Source of the DNA: Fonsecaea monophora
Taxonomy: Eukaryota; Ascomycota; Eurotiomycetes; Chaetothyriales; Herpotrichiellaceae
Length of the DNA stretch: 64,000 nucleotides
Assembly: GCF_001642475.1 (NCBI RefSeq)
Contig: NW_019174045.1
Coordinates: 37,259-101,258, forward strand
Direction: 5' to 3'
Below the pieces are notes generated by a model. That model did no database searches. It was not told the DNA's origin and saw nothing but the letters and a program-made list of their open reading frames with translations. Shown piece after piece: positions 1 to 11,180 of the stretch. Within the stretch, counting starts at the first letter, position 1. The number at the start of each line of letters is the position of its first letter. Position numbers and translations under genes: made by a program.

Positions 1-230
1 AATGCTTAGCATATTTGGTTGGCATGTCTGGTCGAATATTGGCGCAAAGTGCACGAGCAGTCGACCGTAGATTCCCCAAGTGACTTTATAGCCCGCCGTA
101 CCACGCCAAGATTATTGGTTCATTCGCGTGGCGCGCGCTTTCGCCGCTTGTTTGCAAGGTGTGAAGTCGCAAGACGGAGATTCTTCAAGATAAAAGACTA
201 CTACATTTCAATTGGGGGCTTGTCGACACA

Positions 231-1885
231 ATGGCTCGGCGCCCACGTCTGGCGGCTCAAGCGGCTCAAGCCTCGATGCGTAAGCCTTTTTGATACATCT
301 TTCAAACTGAATCACATCTGCTAACTTTGAGCGAAGGTACTCCTATCCCTAACATATCCGACAACGAGGACGAAGAGATGCCAGATGCTACACCGGTGGA
401 GGCGCCTACACCACAAGACGATGACGAAGACGCAGAGAATGAAGATGAAGAAGATGGGATGAACGATGCAGAGGAAGCTCCAACTCCATCACGAGAGTCA
501 GAGCAGCCGTCTCGGTCCGCGACTCCTCGCCGCGGTCGACCCCCCTTACCCCGTGGGCGTCGAGGAGGCAGACTCGGCAGGCCCCCAAAGCATCGTGTTG
601 CGACAGCGTCAGACGATGGAGATAACGATGCGGCTTCTGAAACAGCCACCCCAAAACGTAGAGGAGGTTTCCGGGGTCACAGGGGTGGGCGATGGGCTAA
701 ATACCGGGCGGGAGGGTCCCGGCCACAGCAAGCTCCTCTTGACGATGACGGAAATCCGATGGAAATTGTCAATGACGAAGTTCTACTACCTGAGGACTCG
801 GAAGGCGAGCAGAAGGTAGATAAGAATGGGCGTTTGCTGGGCGGTAGGGAATATCGGGTGCGAACGTTTACAATTCTCGGCAGAGACGACAGACTCTACA
901 TGCTATCAACAGAGCCGGCGCGTTGTATTGGTTTTCGCGACTCCTATCTGTTCTTCCAGAAACACAGGCACCTCTACAAGATCATCATTGACGACGATGA
1001 AAAGCGGGATCTCATTGAAAGAGATTTGATCCCTCACTCTTACAAAGGCCGTGCCATCGGAGTGGTAACGGCTCGGTCTGTGTTTCGAGAGTTTGGAGCC
1101 AGGATCATCATCGGAGGCAGAAAGATTATAGACGACTACGAGACTAAGAAAGCACGGGAACGTGGTGATGTCGAGGGTGAGATAGCTGTCCCGGAAGATC
1201 GCCTGCCGCCCCCTGGAGAGCCTTACAATCGGAATCAATATGTGGCGTGGCATGGTGCCAGCGCAGTCTACCACACGAACGCGCCCAGTGTGCCTCTTCC
1301 TCTCGCGAAAGCGCAAGAGGCCAAGAGGCGAAAGATTATGGTAACGAGCGATAACTGGATGTTGGAACATGCAAGGGAAGCCAGGTAAGAAGCTGACTAT
1401 CAGATGGGCGGACACCTGAACTGACTCATGTGCATAGCCGATTCAACGCGCAATTGACGGCGAACCGACTGGAAAATATTCACGGTCTCTACGACATACA
1501 CACCAATGTCATGCAGTACCCAGCCCATATGCAACCCACGCATGCACGATGGGAAATGGTCGATGATCGAGAGGCTACCCAAGATCAGGAGAAAGCAGGG
1601 CGTTTACCTCACCTCGACCCTGTATATGGACGAAATTTCCGGATTCATGATCTATGTCTCGAATCGGCGCCGGAGTCCTGGTATGGGACGCCTGGTACCA
1701 CTGAGGAAGGGGGTACCCTCTCGTCAATCCCAATGGACATCCTCGAAGAGCTTCCCGATGACTGTTTGCGCGCGTTTGAAGAAGCCAAATCACGCGAGCA
1801 CGAATGGCGGGAAAAGTGGCATACGGAACGGGAAGATGGGCTTAGAGCACACCTTCTGCCTTCGTTTGAATGGTTTCCGAAGTGA
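231..1885 (+). CDS. RSC7/Npl6-type subunit of RSC/SWI-SNF chromatin remodelling complex
   Basis: Predicted 514-aa nuclear protein of the fungal Rsc7/Swp82 family, a non-catalytic subunit of the ATP-dependent remodeller RSC. Three exons: 231-279, 337-1384 and 1438-1885; the introns are 57 and 53 bp with GT..AG ends. The start at 231 comes from a 49-nt first exon coding a basic, Ala-rich tip whose phase fits the second exon exactly. The N-terminal third is acidic and then Arg/Gly-rich (DNA-tail-like). The conserved core follows in the second half of exon 2 (GREYRVRTFTILGR, then RCIGFRDSYLFFQKHR and the region ending NQYVAWHGASAVYH) and continues into exon 3 (NVMQYPAHMQPTHARWE). The stop lies in AAGTGAGT, which could also be a splice donor, so a short C-terminal extension cannot be excluded. 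Family assignment is from recalled motifs. Confidence 0.85.
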
Positions 1886-1959
1886 GTCGACCTTGTGGGT
1901 AAAGCATACTCTTCGAAGGATTCAACCTCTGCGGATGTCGGACCATTCACACCCAGCAC

Positions 1960-2986
1960 TGATCAAAAATATCTACACACGACCCTTCGAGCCGACGCCG
2001 CTACTTTCTGGACAGGGTGCCATTTACCAGACATCAACGTTCTCCTCATTATTGTGCTCGTCCACCCGACGGCGGAGAAGTGATCCCAAAGATCACTGAC
2101 TTGGATTGGGTCTTTGGATCCAACCGTCGTGAAATGCCAACCATGTGTTCCTACCGTTGTCAGGAACAAGGGTGGGGCCCCAGGGTCCGTGGGCTCTGCA
2201 ATTCCCGGCCTTTTGTGTGTGGGAAGACACTTTATTGGAAGTCCCGAACTCAAACTCGGTGGAAGTCGGGGGTTGATGAGGGGGCATGTTTAAGATGAGC
2301 TCCAGAAATTCTCTACCTTGAAGGCAGAGTGCACAAGCAGACCGATTTCCGGCGGTATTTCTGGGAGAGAAAATCGTCGAGGTTGTGATTGGACAAATCA
2401 ACTCCATTCCCGACCACCCCTGGGCAGCTTCTGATCCGTTGGACCAATTACCCCTTTCGAATATTCACCCCAGTCCCCTTGAAGAATCGACTTGGCAGTC
2501 TGCATATGACCGCCGAGAATTCTGTGCCGCGGTAAGCCGACCATTTCTGAAGGGCACGGGAGCAGGAAGCTGCAGAAGAAAGCTACGGTGTGGGTGTGCA
2601 TCACGGGCTAAAGCTCCCTTTGCAATTGCCTTTGCACATACTTCATTGATGGAGATGATTCAGAGCTAGACACAGCCGATGGGCCGGATTGTGTGCTGTG
2701 GAGGGTATACCGTGGATGGGGTGCGGCATCTTATGCAAATGCACTTTGGGAGGCACTTGCACACCGGCCACGTGAGGGGCGGGCGCACGATGATGTCGTT
2801 GTGCTTGGGAACCAACCCGTGTTCGAAATAATGGCAACGTCGAAGCATGCACAGCTCTACGAATACGTAGTTGCTGTAGCGGCCTTGTTTCCCTTAGCGG
2901 ATCGGGGCTTTGTCGGTCAGCAATTATTTGTCCTACGCACATCGATGCTTAGTGACGCTGAATTGGGTTTCTCTACCGAGTAGACA
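1960..2986 (+). pseudogene. Decayed gene, N-terminal part resembling an APH-type (kinase-fold) phosphotransferase
   Basis: Coding-like segments follow one another on the plus strand but change frame several times with no room for introns. About 1962-2065 gives a stretch with the motif HLPDIN. About 2065-2145 continues in another frame with DGG..PKITDLDW. About 2185-2270 shifts again (FCVWEDTLL). About 2299-2365 reads EILYLEGRVHKQTDFRRYF. About 2365-2530 shifts by one base (GEKIVEVVIGQINSIPDHPW). About 2650-2983 is open to a stop (DCVLWRVYRGWGAASYAN). The HxPDxN then DxDW order resembles the catalytic loop and metal site of the aminoglycoside/choline phosphotransferase fold. The C-terminal segment is not recognised. 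Either the gene is broken by several indels or the assembly has errors. Not to be read as a functional CDS. Confidence 0.42.
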
Positions 2987-4290
2987 CACCACATGAGGCA
3001 GGGGAATGCGTAGGGGTGTGAGGAGAATAGGCATCAACATTGGGGCCCAAATGATAACAGGGTAACGCCGTCGCCGTTACGTGTGTAGAGAGAGCCACAG
3101 CGGCAAACCATCAGTCCTTGTTGGGGCAAACTCATTCCATGTTCATGCTGTCACTTCTGTCATGGTGACGCGGGGTGGCCTTTCTTCTTTGCGAGTGACT
3201 ACTCTTGGCCCTGGCTAAGGAATTTGAACAACCACCAACTCGTAACGAGTGGCGGATGTTAGAGCCAGTTGATCGTGCTCAAATCATGTCGTCAGTTGGA
3301 AGTGGCAAGCGGCACAATGGTGGGAAAGTTTTAAAGGAGCCGAAGAGTGGATGAAATATTTTGCACCGATATACTCGTATGGAATGCTACTCTTTTTTTT
3401 TTTTGCAAGGCAACACCAGAGCCGGTTTTGACAGTGATATCAGTCATTGCCAGCAATTCGAGGCCCGGCCGAGTCATGACCTATGGTGGCTTGTCGATCA
3501 AAGCAAGCCATGCACCGACGAGTGATTATTCCAACTTGGGAGTCTGTACCTAAGGACTGGATCGCACGGCTGAAGGCTGAGGATGAGGGGTGTGAACAGG
3601 GGCTATTGATGGGTGCCAGTGTCGTCAGTGCTTACCCTTGCGGCGGTCTCGAGCGTTGCAGTAGGGGATCAAAGGGATCTTCCTAGGGGGGGCGCAGACA
3701 CTCAGAGCAATTGCAGAATTACGAGTTAAAAAAAAACATAAAAGAAGGCCAAGGCGGTGTTCGGACGGACCGGAGAAACGCAGTTAGAGTGAGCACCAGT
3801 CAAGGCTGTCAAGCCATTGGCTGGCACTTGGTCGTAGTTTCTTCAGTTAATGATCGAGGCCTGACCCCAACTTTTGGGCCACTTAAGCCACTTGGGTCTG
3901 TTGGAAGCGACTAGTCCTGTTTGTCTCCTAGCGAGTCTCTCAATTATTAATGGCTCTCTCACTGTGGTGCTGTGGTGACTGCTGGTGTTGCTAAAACCAA
4001 ACAAAGCCCCATGGAAATTTGATGCCTAGATATGTAGATGCCCACTTTGACTTTGGTTCTTGGCTCAAAGTGAGTGGCAGAAGGGACTCTTTTCAGCTAG
4101 TGATCAGGGGCTGTCTCAACCACCACACCTGCTCGTACTTCATAGGTATCAAGCATCGTAAAGACATATACGAAGGAGCCTGTGTGTGGGTGTGTACCCC
4201 TGTGTGATATTGTCATAGCTGTTATGCTCAATGCCTCCTCAAACCCAAGCAACAGCACAATCAAGTCAGCCCACCACCTAGAATGCTTTG
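2987..4290. other. Intergenic, nothing recognised
   Basis: About 1.3 kb with frequent stops in all frames and no recognisable protein motif. It includes a run of about 12 T near 3392-3404. I see no RNA gene or mobile element. Confidence 0.5.
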
Positions 4291-6128
4291 GCCAGGTCTT
4301 CTGACTGGGCCAAAATCCCCTCGTGCAGGTCCCTTGCCCTTGCCCGCGTGGCCAGCCAACGGGCCTATGGGCGGCTGTGGGTGCCTGTGGGTTGCTTTAG
4401 GGTGCCTAGGGTGCCTAGAGGGTGGCTCTCTACAGCCCTCCTGACGAATTATCCGGCGCTCCCTTCCTACTTTTTCCCTGCCCTTCCGACTCCTCTTCGC
4501 TGCAGCCGCCTTTACCTAACCCAGCCCAGATTCAACGAGCCTAAGCTCGCTTTGAGCCCTGGCGTCGCCCATCGTCCTGCGCCCATCCTCGGTTTCGCCT
4601 TTGGCTCACCCGCGCCCTCTTACCTCCGCCTTTCCCTTTCCCTTCCCTCCCCCCTTCCCTCTGGCCCTCCTCCACTCACACATCTTCACTCGTACGTTGC
4701 TGCCCTTTCTCAGAGTTTCTTCACCACTCCTTTTTCCCTTTCCCTGGCCCTCCCCTCTCTCCGGCTGCTGTAGCTCAAATTTTCGACCTCATTCATCTCC
4801 ATCTCCCTTCAGTCTTTTTTCTTTCCATCTTCAACCCTCTCTTCTTCCCTCCCTGAAATCTTTCTCTCAAAAACCTCTCATCCCGAAAAAAAGCGACCGG
4901 TCACCAAAGCCCCAAAAGACCCACGGTCTGAGTCGTTGTTTGTTGGTGCAGCCACCAGTGCTATTCTCGGCGGTCCGACAGGATTTTCCCACGCCCACCC
5001 AGCCCTTCGAATTGTTAATTTCGGACTGGGGCCCACGTCCTGCCTCAAGTGCACCTCGTGGGTGACGACTCCTTGCGGTCAGCTTGATTGCCACAATTTC
5101 CCACGGCACCACTGTCGCCAGGCTACCGATATTTGGTCTTGCTTCGCCATACCAACTACGTCTCGCAAGCCTTGCGTCGTCCCAGGCACCGTTCAAACCA
5201 TTTCGTTTGCGACTTGGTGGCCAGATTGGAGGTTTTTGTTTTCCTGACCAACGAACATCCAGTCACGAGTTCCGTCAGAGCCATTTTTTCCCTGGCCCTT
5301 GCCTGCGCTCCAGTCTTTGTCGTTACCTAGTGGCTGTGTGTTGCCAAATTCGGGGCGTACCCGTCTGCCCACGCTCAAATTCTCCGTCACAAAACCTCTG
5401 TGTCTGTACTTCCTCTCAAACAAACGTCCAACATCGAAAACTGCCACTTCATCGCGAGAGCAGTGCATCGTGGATTGATTTGGAGTGATCCGGCCACACA
5501 TCGAGGTGTCACTAGGTATGCTCATACCCCGTCTCTGATGTCTCTTGTCTGTGACAAACAAATGCCTGACCCCAACATCGGGCATTATTGATCTTCTTGG
5601 ACGCTCATGTTCTGACTGCCTTCGCGCCTGCAGGTTGTCCTTCGAACGAGCCTCCCATTACAGCACCACCTTCCACTTGGCCACCGCCAGATTCAGCCAT
5701 CTCGACGAGCTTTTCACTAAGTCTTGTCACCCATCTCGAGCTTTGGCTCAACTTAGATTAATCTGCAAGGTTCCTGTCTGCCAACCACTGTCCACGACAG
5801 TCTACCCATTAGTCAACGCAGATTGCTACGACTACGTCGGATCGACCAGACACCTGTTATCATTGTTTCTGTCATTCAGTTTGCCACCCCTCTTGGAACC
5901 GCTGCGCTTGCTAAGACAAGAACACCGACTCCATCCATGACCTGCTTTTGAGTGGGATCAAAACAGCAGCACCTAAGCTCCGGCTTCAACGCCTAGGGCG
6001 TGGCCGCGCAGTCAGCGGAAGCAGACAGGTGAGTTATCTATCCTAGCTCAAAGAGATATATCGTACTTGATACTGATAATCTCAAAGCCCACGGCTTGTC
6101 TGCTCTGCTCAACCCTCCTCGATCGAGC
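4291..6128 (+). promoter_or_regulatory. Long pyrimidine-rich leader/promoter of the cyclin gene, with a likely 5'UTR intron
   Basis: From about 4440 to 5900 the plus strand is strongly C/T-rich with many CCCTTCC and TCTCTC runs, typical of transcribed leaders of regulated fungal genes. A plausible 5'UTR intron runs 6029-6087 (GTGAGT..CAAAG), directly upstream of the cyclin start at 6129. Open stretches such as 4288-4773 are low-complexity and start without ATG, so I do not call them genes. Confidence 0.45.
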
Positions 6129-7552
6129 ATGCCTTCCTATCACAGCTGGGGCGCAGCCCCCCAACACGCGCGACTTCCCCCGACGCCGCCGGAGTACCAA
6201 CCCACTTATCTCACGCCCTTGAGTGCGGTGTCTGATCAAGGCTTCTATCACTCGCAAGGTTATCACTCTCGTCGATCGCTCTCGTCGCGAGACTACAACG
6301 ACAGATACCAGCCTCCCCCGGCCTACACAGCTCAGCCATCTTTGGCAGGACAGGTGTCGCGAATCGGGCATGCTCACCCGTCACAAGAATATCCATATCC
6401 ACAACCCTATCATATGCACGGCTCGTCCTACTGGGCAAACCACGTCGGGGCGCCTATTCTCCCTCCTATCCGTGTCACCGAGGCTTTGGATCAATTTCCA
6501 ACACATTATGGAGCACAGCACACTGAGTCCAAGCCTAAGGAGGACAAGCCAACAGGAGGGGTAGCGCAACACTTGGACTACGATATGGACTTGATGTCCA
6601 GCTTCGTGGCCGAGATGTCCCAAAAACTGTGAGTACCGCAGATTCAGATCCAACAGACCACGCTCTAACTTCTTGCCTCAGTGTAACACCAGAGTCCGCA
6701 CCAACATCTCAGTTCCGCAAATATGTGTCCCAAATTCTGTCATCTACTCGCCTCCCAAGCTCTACAATCATGCTGGGGCTGTACTACCTGGCTTCACGAA
6801 TGAAGCAGGTGAATGAACGCGGGCAGTCAACTTCGTCCTCTGGCACTGTCTATCGCATGCTCACCACTTGCCTTCTTCTCGGCAGTAAATTTCTTGACGA
6901 CAACACATTCCAGAATCGTTCCTGGGCCGAAGTCAGCAGCATTCCAGTGCACGAGCTGAACATGATGGAGCTGCAGTGGTTGACAGACTTCAACTGGGAG
7001 ATCCACGGGATGATGTACGACGAGGATGATGGCTTCTTCATGTGGGTTGAGCACTGGCATGCCTACGAAGAAAAGGCTCAGCTTGCCAAAGTCAAGGAGC
7101 TTCAAAAGCTCGCTCCGATTGAGACAAACCTTCATCGCCATCATCCCATCCAGAATCAACCCTTGATGTCCCCGGAAGGGCCCATTCCACCTCAGTATCA
7201 GCAAGGCTCGCAATACGATACCCGTTGGGTTCGTGCTTATATTTCGGAATATTCACCACCATCTGCTCCACACAGTGGCCCGCCCACTCCTGATTATTAC
7301 AATGCTTCCTGGACGTTCACACCGGGTGGTCCTCCAGCATATGGCCGCCAGCAGTACCATTCTGATGGTGCGTCGGCATACTCGACTCAACGGAATCAGC
7401 TGCCTACGTACTCTCAGACGTTTGGCTATGGGTCCGGTTTGGCTCCGAATTGGGTCTCCCACGGTCCCAACTGCGGCTGCAGTCTCCATGCCAAGCACTC
7501 GGATTATTACTTCAATCACCCGGGATACGCCATGCAAACTGTAGTGGGTTAA
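6129..7552 (+). CDS. Clg1-like (Pho80/Pcl-type) cyclin
   Basis: Predicted 456-aa regulatory cyclin, expected to bind a Pho85-like CDK. Exons 6129-6628 and 6682-7552; the 53-bp intron has GTGAGT..CTCAG ends and the split codon restores Leu-Val. The N-terminus (about residues 1-140) is Pro/Tyr/His-rich and disordered. The cyclin box follows at about 150-290: SSFVAEM, then FRKYVSQILSSTRLPSSTIMLGLYYL, and LLLGSKFLDDNTFQNRSWAEVSS with ELNMMELQWLTDFNWEIH, the KFLDD/NR.WA pattern of Pcl cyclins. The C-terminus is Tyr/Pro/Gly-rich and contains GCSLHAKH. The ATG at 6129 is preferred because it directly follows the probable leader intron. Homologues in other fungi are usually annotated cyclin-like Clg1. 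The CDK partner is inferred. Confidence 0.85.
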
Positions 7553-8980
7553 ATTGTTCACACTCCAGCGTTCAGCGATATGGGTCCGGTTCAAAAAGTT
7601 CTCGAATCATACCGCGGTGTTCGGTATTGTTTTTACCACCGTCGACCTTCTACGTACCTTCAAAAGAACCAATGTCGGGACCATGCGAGGGGCGGGCCCA
7701 TCACGGTTGATGGTGCCATGGTCAACATGCTCCTCGTCCACCAAAATTTCTCTAATCGAGTTCCCAATCTAACGACCTTTTACGACCGGCACTTTCTTGT
7801 CTTTCGTTATTCAGCATCTAAAGCGAGCAACTCTCCAAGAATAGATCAAAGCTTTCCTTTCTCTATACATTGACGATGGGGATGCCTGGGCGGCGCTTTC
7901 ATGGAAGGAAAAGTCACCAAAAGTTCCGACTCAAGGACAGTGTTTATTACCGGGCTGGCGTCGGGGTTATTCAGCAAATGGGTTGTCACGCGGGGGGGGG
8001 GGGGGCCTGTTTCTTTCATTCAAAGACTTTGTTTGTTTCACAGTTATTACACCGTGTTTTTACGAGACTTCAATCGACACAAAAGGATGCCAACGGTTTA
8101 TGGCTTGCGTCAGAGATTGCATCGCATGGCATCGCGGAGGATGGTGGATTGTCCCAAGAGGTTTGCTGCATCATCATTCTTGTAATTAGCTATGTGAAAT
8201 GAGGTGGTGGGTTCAATGAACGAGGTTGAAATGTGCTACATGGCTGTTCGAGTTGGTCCAACAGGGCCATTGTCACGGTCAGAGTCTGCCGCACGAAAAC
8301 ATGAGGCACCTCCTGTACGGAGTACGGTGGTGGTGGTGTTTGGCCAAAAAGGAAACACAGGACACATCGGTTGACGTTGTCACGGACCTTGTTGTCGGCC
8401 TCTTTTACTTCTTTCTTTCAGCGGCCGAGATTCGATACTCGGCAGGTATATACCCCCGATAGACTGCAATGGGCGCTTTTTCGTTCGCTTTGAAAGATCA
8501 CAAAAAGCTTTCCATAGAGATAATTTGTCATCAACCACTTTCTTGTCTGCTTTTCTACGGTGATGAAGTTGAGCTGTGGAAGGGACCAGGACCACCTCTT
8601 AGAGGGTTGATGGACAAACTATTAGACGATATGGCAAGGTGCACGGTAGGCAGGCTTGAAAAGAACCTGGTCATAAGGCTGATTATTAGGTGGATGGATG
8701 CTTTAAGGACAGGCATGCCAGGCTGCGAAGAGTGACGCGGTGAAGAATGGTGCCAAGCCTGGAACCGCGGTTTTGCCGCAGCGACTCTCCAACCTCAACT
8801 GCGAGCTTCCATCTCGACTCCACAGGATTGTAATCAAGCCAGTTGCCCATAAACCCTCAACATAACACTTGACTTCCACGTTTCAACCGACCTCCTTTGC
8901 CGTGATTCCTTATTTTAAGAATCATCAGCGCCTAATCCTAGTCAGAACCAAACAAGACCCTCATCAAAAGGGGCTCCATC
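7553..8980. other. Intergenic between cyclin gene and RPT5
   Basis: About 1.4 kb holding the cyclin 3' region and the RPT5 promoter. A run of 14 G lies at 7992-8005 and a GTACGGAGTACGG element at 8315-8327. Open frames here are short, lack motifs and overlap one another, so I see no gene. Confidence 0.5.
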
Positions 8981-10559
8981 ATGTCGACGTTAGAGGATCT
9001 CGATGACCTGGAGCGCGATGAGAAAGAGCAGAGAAAGGACGGCGATGACAAAGACAAGAAGCCTAACTCCAACGGCGATGCCAAAGATACCGAGATGAAG
9101 GACGCGGAATCGAAGAAGGATGAGGAGGAACAATACATTGATGACGAGATTCTCCAGTCAAGTACAAGAGACATCATTAACCGACGGCGACTCCTCGAAA
9201 ATGAAATGAAGATCCTCAAGAGCGAATTCCAGCGACTGAAGCACGAAGAAAGTACGATGAAGGAGAAGATCAAGGACAATTTGGAAAAGATCGAGCAAAA
9301 TCGGTAGGTTTTAGTGTCTTGTTTTGTTGCAATAACTCAAAGAGCCGTGGCTAACACGAAACGCATCCAGGCAATTACCATACCTTGTGGGCAATGTCGT
9401 CGAACTCCTTGACCTCGATGTCGAAGCTGAAGCAACCGAAGAAGGCGCCAACATTGATCTCGACGCCACGCGAGTGGGCAAATCGGCCGTGATCAAGACA
9501 AGCACCCGCCAGACTATCTTTTTGCCTCTGATCGGTCTGGTTGACCATAATAAACTGAAACCTGGCGATCTAATCGGTGTCAACAAGGATTCATACCTGG
9601 TCTTGGATACCCTGCCGGCCGAGTATGATTCCAGAGTCAAGGCGATGGAGGTGGACGAGAAGCCGACAGAAAAGTATACCGACGTTGGTGGGCTAGACAA
9701 GCAGATTGAAGAGCTCGTGGAAGCGGTGGTCTGGCCGATGAAAGAGGCAGAGCGGTTCAAAAAGATCGGCATCAAGGCACCCAAGGGTGCGTTGATGTAT
9801 GGACCTCCCGGCACGGGTAAGACTCTTCTCGCTCGTGCCTGTGCTGCCCAGACCAATGCAACCTTCCTGAAGCTCGCAGGTCCCCAACTTGTGCAGATGT
9901 TCATAGGTGACGGTGCCAAGTTGGTCCGCGACTGCTTCGCTCTCGCAAAGGAAAAGGCTCCGTCAATCATTTTCATTGACGAGCTGGATGCTGTTGGGAC
10001 AAAACGTTTCGATTCAGAAAAGAGTGGCGATCGCGAAGTCCAGCGGACCATGTTGGAACTGCTCAACCAGCTTGATGGCTTCGCTTCAGACGAAAGAATC
10101 AAGGTCCTTGCCGCCACGAACCGCGTTGATGTCCTCGACCCTGCTTTACTTCGATCTGGCCGCTTGGACCGGAAGATCGAATTCCCCTTGCCGAATGAAG
10201 AATCCCGTGCGCAGATTCTGCGGATCCATTCGCGAAAGATGACCATCGACGAGGGCAACATCAACTTTGACGAGCTGGCCCGGTCAACGGATGAATTTGG
10301 AGGTGCACAGCTCAAGGCCGTCTGTGTCGAGGCGGGTATGTCGTTGTCCGTTGTCCATGTGTGGCCCAGTTCGCTAACTATCTCTTGTCAGGTATGATTG
10401 CACTTCGCAAAGGGCAATCAAAAGTCAATCACGAAGCATACGTGGAAGCCATTGCGGAGGTGCAAGCGAAGAAGAAAGACACGTACGTCCATCTGGATCC
10501 CATCTGTCGCTTACCACAAGACTAACACCATAGTTTGCAGGGTCAATTTCTACGCATAA
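8981..10559 (+). CDS. RPT5: 26S proteasome regulatory particle ATPase RPT5
   Basis: 465-aa AAA+ ATPase, one of six forming the base ring of the 19S particle that unfolds substrates and opens the 20S gate. Four exons: 8981-9303, 9371-10335, 10392-10482 and 10541-10559; introns are 67, 56 and 58 bp. An acidic N-terminus is followed by a coiled coil (about 60-107), an OB domain (about 110-195), and the AAA module with Walker A GPPGTGKT (252-259), Walker B IIFIDELD (307-314) and sensor/arginine-finger region AATNRVDVLDPALLRSGRLDR. The last exon is only 19 nt and encodes the end ..VNFYA, a C-terminal HbYX motif of the kind that docks Rpt5 into the 20S alpha pocket; this separates RPT5 from RPT paralogues lacking it. 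Strong family match. Confidence 0.97.
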
Positions 10560-11180
10560 ATCCAAGCAGACACTTCAAGTCAGCCTCACTGGGAAACTCA
10601 TGGCAGAACACGGCATGTACAATACTCGAGGAAGGGGTGACGTCCTCAAATAGACGACTGCCGTGCTCAGGCAGTTCTATCATAAACCTTTGGATTCGTC
10701 CTTGTGTTGGTGCTTCTTCAGATTCCTCTGTCTTCGTAGACCTGTGCTGTGCCACTCACTGTTCCATCTGCCTAGCTGCGTGTAGTTCCACTAACTCTTC
10801 TACAGGACGTATTGCTAGATCTACCACAATTATGACCGAGACGACTGAATGCAGAAGCACCAAGCACCAAGACACTAAGGGTACAACGAGGATCCTGAGT
10901 CTTCTACCCTTTGGGGGACGTGAAAAACAGGTTCCTATTGGACAAGAATGCAATGGCTTCCCTGTTTCTCGCGCCACGTCCTATTGACGTCCAACTTTTA
11001 CCTCAGCTACTTTTCGTGAACCTAGCCACGCCAACATTTCCTGTGTACCTTTTTGTGCTCCTCGGGACTACTGAATGAATCCATTAGTGATTCTAGTGGA
11101 TCTTGAAAACACCCACTGTGTCGGGTTCTCTGTTGTATGGGCTTAGAGAAGAAGGTTACAGAGGGATATACCAACACCCG
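10560..11180. other. Intergenic between RPT5 and F-box gene
   Basis: About 620 bp. It should hold the RPT5 terminator and the F-box gene promoter. Open frames on both strands are short and without motif. Confidence 0.4.

Noticed and set aside
4288..4773. 161-codon frame in the cyclin leader
   Set aside because: No ATG start, Leu/Ser/Pro low-complexity translation of a pyrimidine-rich tract.
9311..10315. Open frame of 334 codons on the minus strand
   Set aside because: Antisense to RPT5; Ser/Arg-rich translation without motif.
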